Shown: one piece after another, positions 17,389 to 25,127 of the stretch
Position numbering within the stretch: position 1 is the stretch's first letter
Layout: every line of letters begins with the position of its first letter
DNA from: Roseomonas fluvialis
GTDB lineage: Bacteria > Pseudomonadota > Alphaproteobacteria > Acetobacterales > Acetobacteraceae
Length of the DNA: 64,000 nucleotides
Assembly (NCBI RefSeq): GCF_022846615.1
Contig: NZ_AP025637.1
Coordinates: forward strand, 682,001-746,000
Reading direction: 5' to 3'
Program-made: the position numbers and the translations under genes
The notes under the pieces: generated by a model
What the model was told of the DNA's origin: nothing
The model's database searches: none
Seen by the model: the letters and a program-made list of their open reading frames with translations, nothing else

Positions 17389-17414
17389 GGGGCGCGGCAT
17401 CGCTGCCGCGCCCC
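17389..17414 (+). terminator. Hairpin between convergent methyltransferase and terC genes
   Basis: A perfect 10-bp GC stem (17389-17398 with 17405-17414) with a six-base loop fills most of the 40-base gap between the two stop codons. It could serve both directions. No T run follows on either strand. Confidence 0.6.
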
Positions 17415-17421
17415 GCCGCGC

Positions 17422-18426
17422 TCACGCCACCGGAACCGGCGTGTCCTTCCGCGTCTTCCACAGCGAGTAGAAGATGCCGCCCAGGATCATCGCCAGCGTG
17501 ACGCCGAGCGAGATGGCCGGATCCACCTTCCCCACGATCTGGTTCCAGAAGATCTTGCCGCCGATGAACACCAGCACCAGGGCCAGCGCGTACTTCAGGT
17601 AGTGGAAGCGATGCACCATCGCCGCCAGGGCGAAGTACAGCGCCCGCAGGCCCAGGATGGCCATGATGTTCGCGGTGTAGACGATGAAGGTGTCGGTCGT
17701 GATGGCGAAGATCGCCGGCACGCTGTCCACCGCGAAGATCAGGTCGGCGATGTTGATCACCACCAGCGCCAGGAACAGCGGCGTGGCGACGCGCACCATC
17801 TTGCCCGAGACCGGGTCTGGCTCCCGCACGAAGAACTTCTGGCCGTGCAGGTTGTCGGACACGCGCATGTGGCGGCGCATGAACTTCACGACCGGGTTCT
17901 TCGAGATGTCCTGCTCACCCTCGGGCACGACCAGCATCTTGATGCCGGTGGCGATCAGGAAGGCGCCGAAGATGTAGAGCACCCAGGAATACTGCTGCAC
18001 CAGGGCCGCACCCAGGGCGATCATGATGCCGCGCAGCACGATCACGCCGATGATGCCCCACACCAGCGCGCGGTACTGGTACATCCGCGGGATCGCGAAA
18101 TACGTGAAGATCAGGCTGATGACGAAGACGTTGTCGATCGACAGCGCCTTCTCGATGAAGAAGCCGGTGAAGAACGCCACGCCGGCATGGGTGCCGTCGC
18201 TGGTGGTGAGCTCGCCAGCCTCGTACGCCCACCAGATGCCCGCGCCGTACAGGGTGGCGAAGCCGATGTAGAAGGCCGAGAGCCACAGGCTCTGGGCGAT
18301 CCCCATTTCCTTGTCCTTGCGGTTCAGCACGCCCAGGTCGAAGGCGAGCAGCACCACCACGACGGCCAGGAAGCCCTTCCACATCCACAAGGGCTTGCCG
18401 AGCCATTCAGCCGAAAAGAATTCCAT
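17422..18426 (-). CDS. TerC/Alx-family membrane protein
   Basis: 334 residues with about nine membrane segments. Family acidic residues inside helices are visible: VVLLAFDLGVLNRK near residue 30, IEKALSIDNVFVIS near 95 and INIADLIFAVDSVPAIFAIT near 225. TerC/Alx proteins are linked to manganese export, metal loading of exported proteins and, in some bacteria, tellurite resistance. The length fits Alx. The ATG at 18426 follows an AGGAGG ribosome-binding site. The 140-base leader can form alternative structures around that site, described separately. Confidence 0.92.
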   Translation of the reverse strand: MEFFSAEWLGKPLWMWKGFLAVVVVLLAFDLGVLNRKDKEMGIAQSLWLSAFYIGFATLYGAGIWWAYEAGELTTSDGTHAGVAFFTGFFIEKALSIDNVFVISLIFTYFAIPRMYQYRALVWGIIGVIVLRGIMIALGAALVQQYSWVLYIFGAFLIATGIKMLVVPEGEQDISKNPVVKFMRRHMRVSDNLHGQKFFVREPDPVSGKMVRVATPLFLALVVINIADLIFAVDSVPAIFAITTDTFIVYTANIMAILGLRALYFALAAMVHRFHYLKYALALVLVFIGGKIFWNQIVGKVDPAISLGVTLAMILGGIFYSLWKTRKDTPVPVA

Positions 18427-18435
18427 CCCCCAAAA

Positions 18436-18482
18436 CCTCCTCTCTGGCGCGCATCACGGGCACAGAGAGGGCCGTGATCGCG
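18436..18482 (-). promoter_or_regulatory. Possible translational switch in the terC leader
   Basis: On the minus strand the leader carries CCTCTCTG (18470-18463), perfectly complementary to CAGAGAGG (18446-18439), which overlaps the terC ribosome-binding site (AGGAGG at 18441-18436). The first element lies in the loop of a competing hairpin, ATCACGG (18478-18472) with CCGTGAT (18459-18453). The two pairings are mutually awkward, so the RNA could switch between an open and a masked site. The related gene alx is controlled by the yybP-ykoY riboswitch, but I do not see its conserved core here. Confidence 0.45.
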
Positions 18483-18564
18483 CGATTTCCCACGCGATCC
18501 GACATCGCGGCACGCCTCCCACGCATGGGCAGGCGGCCGCCAGAGGGGCCCGGATCAGGTGCGG

Positions 18565-18593
18565 GAGATGGTCGGGGTGCGGATCGATGTCAA
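18565..18593 (-). promoter_or_regulatory. Candidate sigma70-type promoter of terC
   Basis: On the minus strand TTGACA (18593-18588, a perfect -35) is followed 17 bases later by CATCTC (18570-18565), a poor -10. The -35 match and spacing support a promoter giving a leader of about 130 bases. Confidence 0.4.
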
Positions 18594-18725
18594 GACCCGT
18601 TGCGGCGGCGCCCACGATGGCCCATGTGGAATTGCAAGGGCGCCGCCGGGACACTAGGTTGCGCCCCGTTCAGACGGAGACACCCGCGCCCCCGGGCGCG
18701 GCCATAACGGGATCGAGGCGTCGCC

Positions 18726-18995
18726 ATGGGTTCGTTCAGCATCTGGCATTGGCTTGTCGTGCTGCTGGTCATCCTGCTGCTGTTCGGCAGCGGCAAGATC
18801 AGCGGCCTGATGGGCGACCTGGCCAAGGGCATCAAGTCGTTCAAGGCGAACATCAAGGAAGACGAGAAGGACGCCTCGATGGAAGCCCAGGCCCCGGCCA
18901 CGCCGCCGGCCGGCAACATCCAGGGCCCGCAGCAGGGCACGGCTACCGCCGCGCAGGCGCAGCCGGCCCAGCCCGGCAGCCGCCCCGCGGCCTGA
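18726..18995 (+). CDS. tatA: Twin-arginine translocase subunit TatA/TatE
   Basis: 89 residues: a short periplasmic start (MGSFSIWHW), one membrane helix ([13 protein letters not shown]), the hinge [12 protein letters not shown], an amphipathic helix ([18 protein letters not shown]) and a disordered Pro/Ala/Gln tail. This is the full TatA layout; the protein oligomerises to form the passage for folded proteins in the Tat pathway. tatB and tatC are not adjacent. Several binding proteins in the window carry twin-arginine signals and would be Tat clients. Confidence 0.93.
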   Translation: MGSFSIWHWLVVLLVILLLFGSGKISGLMGDLAKGIKSFKANIKEDEKDASMEAQAPATPPAGNIQGPQQGTATAAQAQPAQPGSRPAA

Positions 18996-19074
18996 CGCCG
19001 CACGCTTCGGCCGACCGGCTGGCCCCGTCGCGCGCTGCGTGGCGGGGCCTTGCCGTTCCGGGGGGATCGTCGCC

Positions 19075-19686
19075 ATGACCTTCGCGGAGGCAGCCGCCGC
19101 CATCGTCGCGGCCGGCCGGCGCATGGATGCGCAAGGCTGGGTGCCCGCGACGGCCGGGAATTTCTCCGCCCGCCTGGCCGATGGCACCATCGCCGTGACG
19201 CGATCGGGCTGCCACAAGGGCTTCCTCGGTACCGACGACGTGATCCGGGTGGATGCCGCCGGCGCGCCGCTCGACCCGGGTGCCAGGCCCTCCTACGAAA
19301 CGCTCCTGCATTGCGGCATCTACCGCCGCTTCCCCGGGGCCGGCGCCGTGCTGCACGGCCATTCCGTCGCGAATACGGTGCTGTCACGCCGCGCGGGGTC
19401 CGCCATCCGCCTGGCCGGCTACGAACTGCTCAAGGCCTTCCCCGGTGGTCCGACGCACGACACGGCGGCGGACCTGCCCGTGGTCGACAACGACCAGGAC
19501 ATCGCGCGGATGCAGGCCGGCCTCGATGCGCTGTGGGACGCGACACCGGATGCCCCGCCGGGCTACTTGATCCGCTGCCACGGCGTCTATGTCTGGGGTG
19601 CCGACATGGACGCCGCACTGATGCGCCTCGAGGCGCTGGAATTCATGCTGCTCTGTGAACTCGAAGACGGGAGACGCACGCCATGA
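19075..19686 (+). CDS. mtnB: Methylthioribulose-1-phosphate dehydratase (methionine salvage)
   Basis: 203 residues of the class II aldolase fold. It has the GWVPATAGNFSAR start, TRSGCHKGFL, the metal motif GAVLHGHSVANT (HxH) and a third metal histidine in IRCHGVYVWG. MtnB converts methylthioribulose-1-phosphate to diketo-methylthiopentyl-1-phosphate in the cytoplasm. The ATG at 19075 is followed by a standard N terminus. It overlaps mtnD by four bases (ATGA), and mtnD overlaps mtnC, so the three are translated as a unit. Confidence 0.93.
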   Translation: MTFAEAAAAIVAAGRRMDAQGWVPATAGNFSARLADGTIAVTRSGCHKGFLGTDDVIRVDAAGAPLDPGARPSYETLLHCGIYRRFPGAGAVLHGHSVANTVLSRRAGSAIRLAGYELLKAFPGGPTHDTAADLPVVDNDQDIARMQAGLDALWDATPDAPPGYLIRCHGVYVWGADMDAALMRLEALEFMLLCELEDGRRTP

Positions 19687-20228
19687 GCCTGCTGACCATC
19701 CGCGACGCCGCCACCGGCGCCGAGACGCTGCGCACCGAGGACCCCGTGGCCATCGCCGCGGCGCTCAAGCCGATCGGCGTGCGCTTCGAACGCTGGCCGC
19801 TCGCCGACCTGCCCGCCGGCGCCGAGGCCGACGCCGTGCTCGCCGCCTATCGCCCGCAACTCGACGCCTTCCTGCGCGAGAGCAAGGCCGGCACCGCCGA
19901 CGTCATCCGACTGACCGCCGACCACCCGCAGAAGGACGCGATCCGCGCCAAGTTCAACGCCGAGCACATCCACACCGAGGACGAGGTCCGCTTCTTCCAC
20001 GAGGGTGCGGGCAATTTCGTCATGCATGTGGACGGCAGGATCTACGACGCGCACTGCACCCGCGGTGACCTGATCTCGGTGCCCGCCAACACCAAGCACT
20101 GGTTCGATGCCGGCGAGGTCCCGCACGTCACGGCGCTGCGCGTCTTCACCGACACCACCGGCTGGACGCCGCACTACACGGGGTCCGACATCGCCGCGCG
20201 CGTCCCGGTCACGGTCGAGGCGGCGTGA
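19683..20228 (+). CDS. mtnD: Acireductone dioxygenase (methionine salvage)
   Basis: 181 residues of the cupin fold. The metal ligands are visible as H95, H97 and E101 in EHIHTEDEVRFF and H139 in PANTKHWFD. MtnD oxidises acireductone; with iron it gives the methionine precursor KMTB plus formate, with nickel an off-pathway product. The order here (mtnB-mtnD-mtnC) places it between the enzymes making and using related intermediates. The start ATG overlaps the mtnB stop. Confidence 0.94.
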   Translation: MSLLTIRDAATGAETLRTEDPVAIAAALKPIGVRFERWPLADLPAGAEADAVLAAYRPQLDAFLRESKAGTADVIRLTADHPQKDAIRAKFNAEHIHTEDEVRFFHEGAGNFVMHVDGRIYDAHCTRGDLISVPANTKHWFDAGEVPHVTALRVFTDTTGWTPHYTGSDIAARVPVTVEAA

Positions 20229-20998
20229 GCGCCCGCGCGTCCGATCGCCGAAAGGCTCAGGCGCCGCAGGCGTCGAGCACCGGGGGCGTGAATCGGCCGC
20301 GCCCAGAATGCATCCTGACCGACATCGAGGGGACCACCACCGCCATCGCCTTCGTGAAGGACACGCTGTTCCCCTTCGCGGCGGCCGCGCTGGACGGCTT
20401 CCTTGATGCGCAGGGCGATGACCCGCAGGTCGCCGCCATCCTGGCCGAGGTGCCTGGGCCGGACCAACGCGCCACGCTGCGCGCCTGGATGGCGGCCGAT
20501 GCCAAGGTCACGCCGCTGAAGTCCCTGCAGGGCCTGATCTGGCGCGCCGGCTACGAGGATGGCCGCCTGCACGGCCACCTCTGGCCCGACGTCGCGTCCT
20601 GCCTGCGCGCCTGGGCGCAGGCGGGGGTCACACTCGCGGTCTATTCCTCCGGGTCGGTCCCGGCGCAGAAGCTGCTGTTCGGCCACTCCGTCGCGGGCGA
20701 CCTGACGCCGGTCTTCGCCGGCTTCTTCGATACCACGGTCGGCACCAAGCGCGACCCCGCATCCTACGCCGCCATTGCCGCCACGCTCGGCATCCCGCCC
20801 GCCGACATCCTGTTTCTGTCCGACGTGGCGGAGGAGCTCGACGCCGCTGCTGCCGCCGGCCTGCGCGGCTGCCAGCTCGTGCGCACGGCAGACGGCACAC
20901 AGCCCTGCCCGCGCCACGTGCAGGCCGCCGACTTCCCGGCGGTGGCCCGCCTCTATGCCCTGCCTGCGCCTGTGGCGCCGCCCGTCGCAACCCGGTAG
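20225..20998 (+). CDS. mtnC: Enolase-phosphatase E1 (methionine salvage)
   Basis: 257 residues from a GTG overlapping the mtnD stop (GTGA). It is a HAD-superfamily enzyme: motif I ILTDIEGTTTAI with D33 and E35, motif II in YSSGSVPAQKL, a lysine in VGTKRDPASYA, and motif IV in ILFLSDVAEELDAA. MtnC both enolises and dephosphorylates the diketo sugar phosphate, yielding acireductone for MtnD. The first 25 residues are not conserved, so a second GTG at 20288 is a possible start. mtnA, mtnK and mtnP are not in the window. Confidence 0.93.
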   Translation: MSARASDRRKAQAPQASSTGGVNRPRPECILTDIEGTTTAIAFVKDTLFPFAAAALDGFLDAQGDDPQVAAILAEVPGPDQRATLRAWMAADAKVTPLKSLQGLIWRAGYEDGRLHGHLWPDVASCLRAWAQAGVTLAVYSSGSVPAQKLLFGHSVAGDLTPVFAGFFDTTVGTKRDPASYAAIAATLGIPPADILFLSDVAEELDAAAAAGLRGCQLVRTADGTQPCPRHVQAADFPAVARLYALPAPVAPPVATR

Positions 20999-21041
20999 AA
21001 CCGGCCGCACCCCTGTCACCCTCAGCGCGCGGAGGTCCGCC

Positions 21042-22085
21042 ATGCTCACGACCTGGACGGTCGAGGACGGCCGCTGCCGCCTGCGCGAGGGCGCCGTCTC
21101 CGACATCACTGCCGTCCTGCCCGAGGATGCGCGCGCCGCCGCCGCCGCGGCCTGCGACCCCGACAACCTGCGCCGCGCGGTCTGGATCGACCTGCTGAAC
21201 CCCACCCTGGCCGAGGAGAAGGCGGTGCAGGACGCGCTGCGCCTCGAGATCCCGACCCGCGAGGAGATGCAGGAGATCGAGAGCTCCTCGCGCCTGTACC
21301 GGGAGGATGACGCGCTGTTTCTCACCGCCAACTTCCTCTACGGCGTGGACAACGGCGAATACGGGTCGACCGCCATTTCCTTCGTGCTGACCAACACCAC
21401 GCTGGTCACGGTGCGCTACGCCACGCCCAAGGCCTTCTCGGTGTTCGGCGTGCGCGCGCAGAAGCAGCCCACCACGCTGCTGGTCTCGCCCGATGCGGTG
21501 ATGCTGCACCTGTTCGAACAGATCGTGGATCGCCTGGCCGACATCCTGGAACGCGTTGCCGCCGACATGGACCGTGCCTCCCAGCGCACCTTCCGCGTTG
21601 CGCGGCCCGACGCCAAGGCGAACCGCCGCGGCGACCAGATGAAGGAAACGCTGATCACGCTCGGCCAGGTCGGCGAAGTCACCACGCGCACCTCGGAAAC
21701 CCTGCTCGGCCTCAATCGCATCCTCGCCTTCGTGGGGGCCGAGAAGGCCTCTGCCGTCCGCAAGGAACACCAGCCGCTGATCAAGACGCTGGTGCGCGAC
21801 GTGCGCTCCCTGGTCGAGCACGCGACCTTCCTCAATGCCAAGGCACAGTTCCTGCTCGATGCCGTGCTCGGCGTCATCAACGTGGAGCAGAACAACATCA
21901 TCAAGACCTTCACCGTGGCCTCGGTCGCGCTGATGCCGCCCACGCTGATCGCCAGCATCTACGGCATGAACTTCAAGTTCATGCCGGAGCTCGACTGGGC
22001 CGCGGGCTATCCGATCGCGCTGTGCATGATGGTGGTCAGCGCCATCCTTCCGGTGCTGTATTTCCGCAGGAAGGGCTGGCTGTAG
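21042..22085 (+). CDS. corA: CorA-family magnesium/divalent cation transporter
   Basis: 347 residues: a long cytoplasmic alpha/beta and helical funnel domain, then two C-terminal membrane helices. The first ends in the family signature YGMNF (about residue 307) and the second is YPIALCMMVVSAILPVLYF with a short basic tail. CorA forms pentameric channels for Mg2+ (also Co2+, Ni2+). The ATG at 21042 follows GGAGG. It stands alone after the methionine-salvage operon, 43 bases downstream of mtnC. Confidence 0.93.
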   Translation: MLTTWTVEDGRCRLREGAVSDITAVLPEDARAAAAAACDPDNLRRAVWIDLLNPTLAEEKAVQDALRLEIPTREEMQEIESSSRLYREDDALFLTANFLYGVDNGEYGSTAISFVLTNTTLVTVRYATPKAFSVFGVRAQKQPTTLLVSPDAVMLHLFEQIVDRLADILERVAADMDRASQRTFRVARPDAKANRRGDQMKETLITLGQVGEVTTRTSETLLGLNRILAFVGAEKASAVRKEHQPLIKTLVRDVRSLVEHATFLNAKAQFLLDAVLGVINVEQNNIIKTFTVASVALMPPTLIASIYGMNFKFMPELDWAAGYPIALCMMVVSAILPVLYFRRKGWL

Positions 22086-22207
22086 CGCGGCATCGCGTTC
22101 GGACGGAATGAACTGAACGCGCTAGGCTGCTCGCACATCAATGCGCCAGGGCAGGCGGCGGGAGCGGATGCGAACGCCGCATGCACCAGCCCACGAGGAC
22201 CCCCGCG

Positions 22208-22954
22208 ATGCGAATCCTGCTGGCCAACCCCAACACCACCGAGGGCATCACCGCGCTGATGGCCGCCGCCGCGCGCGCCACCGCCGCCCCGGGCACCGAG
22301 ATCAAGCCGGTGACCGCCGGCTTCGGCGCCGCGGTGATCGGCAGCCGCATGGAGATGGTGGTCGGCGACTACGCCAGCCTGGCCTTGGTCGCGCGCGAGG
22401 CCGAGGGCTGCGATGCCGTCATCGTCGCCGCCGCCATCGACAGCGGCCTGCGCGCCATCAAGCAGATGCTCCCGGTGCCGGTTGTGGGCCTGACGGAATC
22501 CGCCATCCATGCGGCGAACCTCACGGGCGGACGCTTCGGCCTGGTGGTCTCCTCCACCCGCACCGGCGCGGTGATGCGCGAGATGGTGGAAGGCTATGGG
22601 CTGGGCTCGCGCCTGGCCGGCATCCGCGCCCTCGGCAGCGATGCCAGCGCGGTCTATGGCGACCTCGAGGGCAGCGCGCGCGCCATCACCACCGCCGCCT
22701 GCCAACTGGCCGAGGAGGACCTCGCGGAATCCGTCGTGCTGATCGGCGCCGTGATGGCGGGGATGCCCGCGCGCATTGCCGACCGGGTGCCGGTGCCGGT
22801 GATCGAGGGCGTCAGCGCCGCCGTCGTGCTGGCCGAGGGGCTGGCGCGGCTCGGCCTGCGCAAGCCGGCTCTGGGCAGCTTCGCGCCGCCGGGCAAGCGC
22901 AGCGTGACGGGCGTGGACCCAGCGCTCGCCGCCCGGCTCGACGGTGCCGGATAG
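22208..22954 (+). CDS. Asp/Glu/hydantoin racemase-family protein lacking the catalytic cysteines
   Basis: 248 residues with the racemase-family start MRILLANPNTTEGIT, PVVGLTESAIHAA, RFGLVVSSTRTGAVM and PVPVIEGVSAAVVLAE. Members racemise with two cysteines, one in a strand like VIACFGDPG and one in GCAGM. The matching places here read VIVAAAIDSG and GAVMAGM, with no cysteine, so the usual two-base racemisation should not work. It may be a related isomerase, lyase or a binding protein. The ATG at 22208 follows GAGGA; an upstream ATG at 22181 has no such site. It converges on a Bug gene six bases away. Confidence 0.85.
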   Translation: MRILLANPNTTEGITALMAAAARATAAPGTEIKPVTAGFGAAVIGSRMEMVVGDYASLALVAREAEGCDAVIVAAAIDSGLRAIKQMLPVPVVGLTESAIHAANLTGGRFGLVVSSTRTGAVMREMVEGYGLGSRLAGIRALGSDASAVYGDLEGSARAITTAACQLAEEDLAESVVLIGAVMAGMPARIADRVPVPVIEGVSAAVVLAEGLARLGLRKPALGSFAPPGKRSVTGVDPALAARLDGAG

Positions 22955-22960
22955 CCGCGC

Positions 22961-23929
22961 TCACCCCGCGCGGATGCGCGCGGCGAGCGGCGCCCAGCGC
23001 TCGATCTCGGCGCGCAGATGCGCCTGCGCCGCCTCGGGCGACGTGTCCGGCCAGGTGTCCACGCCGATCCGCGCCAGGCGCTCCACCGTGGCGGGATTGG
23101 CCAGCGCATCCCGCGCGGCGGCGCGCAGCGTGGCGAGCACCGGCGCCGGCGTATCCGCCCGCACATAGATGATCTGCCAGGCGCTGACGTCGAAGCCCGG
23201 CACGCCACCCTCGATCATCGTCGGCAACGATGGATCCGGCGCGCCGCGCTGCGCCCCGGTGGTGGCCAGCGCGCGCACCGCGCCGGAGTCCACCAGCGGC
23301 CGAAGCACGGTCGGCGTGTCGATCATCATCTGCGTGCGGCCAGTGATCAGGTCCTGCACGATATTCGCCATCGCCCGGTAGGGCACGATGGTGAAATCGA
23401 GGTTCAGCGTGGCCTTGAGCAATTCTCCCGCCATCGCATTCGTGGTGCCGGGCGTGCCGGCGCCGAGGTTCACCGCTGCCCCCTCGCGCCGCAGCCAGGC
23501 TATCAGCCCCGGCATGTCGGTGGCCGGCACGTCCTTGTGCACCACCAGCATGAAGGTCTGCCGCGCCGCCAGCGCGACCGGCGCGAAGGCCGTCGCGGGA
23601 TCGTGCTGGAAGCTCGGATAGAGCAGGTTCATCACCGGGTGGTTGTTGGTCGCCGTCATCAGCGTCATGCCGTCGGCCGGCGCGCGCAGCAGCGCCAGCG
23701 CGCCGAGCGTGCTGCCCGCGCCCGCGACATTCTCCGACACCACCGTGCGCCCGAGCGCCGCGCCCATCTGCTCCGCCAGGATGCGCCCGACCGCATCGGT
23801 CAACCCGCCGGGGCCGACCGGCAGGATCATCCGCAGCGGCCGGTCGGGCAGGGCGGTCTGGGCAAAGGCGGGCGCGGCGGCGAGCAGCGCGCCGGCGCCG
23901 AACAAGGCACGGCGGGTGGTGGGATGCAT
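22961..23929 (-). CDS. Bug-family substrate-binding protein
   Basis: 322 residues: signal peptide TRRALFGAGALLAAAPAFAQ, LPDRPLRMILPVGPGGLTDA, a SENVAGAGSTLG loop, DGMTLM, TIVPYRAMANIV and a normal C-terminal lobe. Compared with other Bug proteins the VPYRG loop is changed to VPYRA, which may affect ligand choice. It is divergent from the formamidase-like gene with 147 bases between the starts, so the two may share regulation and the ligand may be an amide or its acid. Confidence 0.9.
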   Translation of the reverse strand: MHPTTRRALFGAGALLAAAPAFAQTALPDRPLRMILPVGPGGLTDAVGRILAEQMGAALGRTVVSENVAGAGSTLGALALLRAPADGMTLMTATNNHPVMNLLYPSFQHDPATAFAPVALAARQTFMLVVHKDVPATDMPGLIAWLRREGAAVNLGAGTPGTTNAMAGELLKATLNLDFTIVPYRAMANIVQDLITGRTQMMIDTPTVLRPLVDSGAVRALATTGAQRGAPDPSLPTMIEGGVPGFDVSAWQIIYVRADTPAPVLATLRAAARDALANPATVERLARIGVDTWPDTSPEAAQAHLRAEIERWAPLAARIRAG

Positions 23930-24076
23930 GGAGCCCCCTGGCTGGTGTCCCGGTGAACCGTGCGGCGGCGCTTTGCCTCGACGTTACCGGTCCTGCCCGG
24001 GGCCGCAAGCCGGCATTGGACGGTTTGCGCGGCGCAGCATTCCTGCTTGGATCGGCGGGACATTAAGGAGCCCCGC

Positions 24077-25048
24077 ATGAGCGAACCCACCCGCGTTGCC
24101 GCATCGCTGGACACCATCCGCTGGGGCGCCTTCGACGCGTCCTTCCCGCCCGTCGCCACCATCGACCCTGGCCAGGTGGTGATCCTGGAATGCCTCTCCG
24201 GCGGGCCGGAGGTGATGCCGCCGCAGGAGAAGATGATGGCGGTGCACCCCGTGCTGCGGGAGGTCCACGCGAAGCTCCCGCGCCTGGGCGCGCACGTCAT
24301 CACCGGCCCCGTCGCGGTGCGCGGCGCCGAGCCCGGCGACGCGCTGCGCATCGACATCGAGAAGATCGAACTCGGCGCCGACTGGGGCTTCTGCGGCTTC
24401 CGCCCCCTGTTCGGCACGCTGCCAGAAGATTTTCCCTACCGCCGCACCCTGCACATCCCGGTCGACCGCGCCGCGATGACCTGCAAGCTGCCCTTCGGCC
24501 CGAAGGAAGGCGGGATGGACCTGCCGTTGGCACCCTTCTTCGGCGTGATGGGCGTCGCACCCCCGGCCGACTGGGGCATGATCAACACCAAGGAACCGCG
24601 CGCCATCGGCGGCAACCTCGACAACAAGGAACTGACCGAGGGCAGCACGCTGTACCTGCCGGTGTTCAACGAGGGCGCGCTGTTCTCCGCCGGCGACGGC
24701 CACGGCGTGCAGGGCGATGGCGAGGTCTGCATCAACGCGCTGGAAATCTGCCTGACCGGGCATTTCCGCCTGTCCCTGGTGAAGGGGGGCGGCGCCAAGG
24801 ACCCGGTGCTGAAATTCCCGCGCGCGGAGACGCGCACCCACTACATCACCATGGGCATGAACGAGGACCTGGACCTCGCGATGAAGCAGGCGCTGCGCGA
24901 GATGATCGCGTTCATCTGCTCGCGCACGAACCTGTCCGACGCCGACGCCTATCAGTTCTGCTCGCTGGCGGTGGACTTCCACGTCACCCAGACGGTGAAC
25001 GGGGAGAAGGGGGTGCATGGGATGCTGAAGAAGGGGCTGCTGTTCTGA
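24077..25048 (+). CDS. Acetamidase/formamidase family protein
   Basis: 323 residues. Family features are ITGPVAVRGAEPGDALRIDI near residue 80, FGVMGVAPP, the GGNLDNKELTEGSTLYLPVFNEGALFSAGDGHGVQGDGEV block around residues 175-220 (metal-site region) and the C-terminal DAYQFCSLAVDFHVTQTVNG. These cytoplasmic enzymes hydrolyse formamide, acetamide or longer amides to ammonia and the acid. The ATG at 24077 follows AAGGAG. A two-hairpin repeat lies directly after the stop codon. Confidence 0.92.
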   Translation: MSEPTRVAASLDTIRWGAFDASFPPVATIDPGQVVILECLSGGPEVMPPQEKMMAVHPVLREVHAKLPRLGAHVITGPVAVRGAEPGDALRIDIEKIELGADWGFCGFRPLFGTLPEDFPYRRTLHIPVDRAAMTCKLPFGPKEGGMDLPLAPFFGVMGVAPPADWGMINTKEPRAIGGNLDNKELTEGSTLYLPVFNEGALFSAGDGHGVQGDGEVCINALEICLTGHFRLSLVKGGGAKDPVLKFPRAETRTHYITMGMNEDLDLAMKQALREMIAFICSRTNLSDADAYQFCSLAVDFHVTQTVNGEKGVHGMLKKGLLF

Positions 25049-25053
25049 ACGCG

Positions 25054-25107
25054 CCGGGAGGGCGCTGCCCTCCCGGACCCACCCGCCAGGGGGCTGCGGC
25101 CCCCTGG
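25054..25107 (+). repeat. Two-hairpin intergenic element, copy 1
   Basis: Two perfect hairpins in tandem: a 10-bp stem (25054-25063 with 25067-25076, loop GCT) and a 9-bp stem (25086-25094 with 25099-25107, loop TGCG). It starts six bases after a stop codon. The second hairpin plus flank, CCAGGGGGCTGCGGCCCC onward, is identical to the copy at 41046-41067. This resembles REP/BIME-type elements and probably also ends transcription. Confidence 0.75.
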
Positions 25108-25127
25108 ACCGCGGACACTCAACAGCT

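Noticed and set aside
18427..18600. yybP-ykoY manganese riboswitch in front of terC
   Set aside because: The conserved core of that riboswitch is not visible by eye; only an anti-ribosome-binding-site arrangement is supported.
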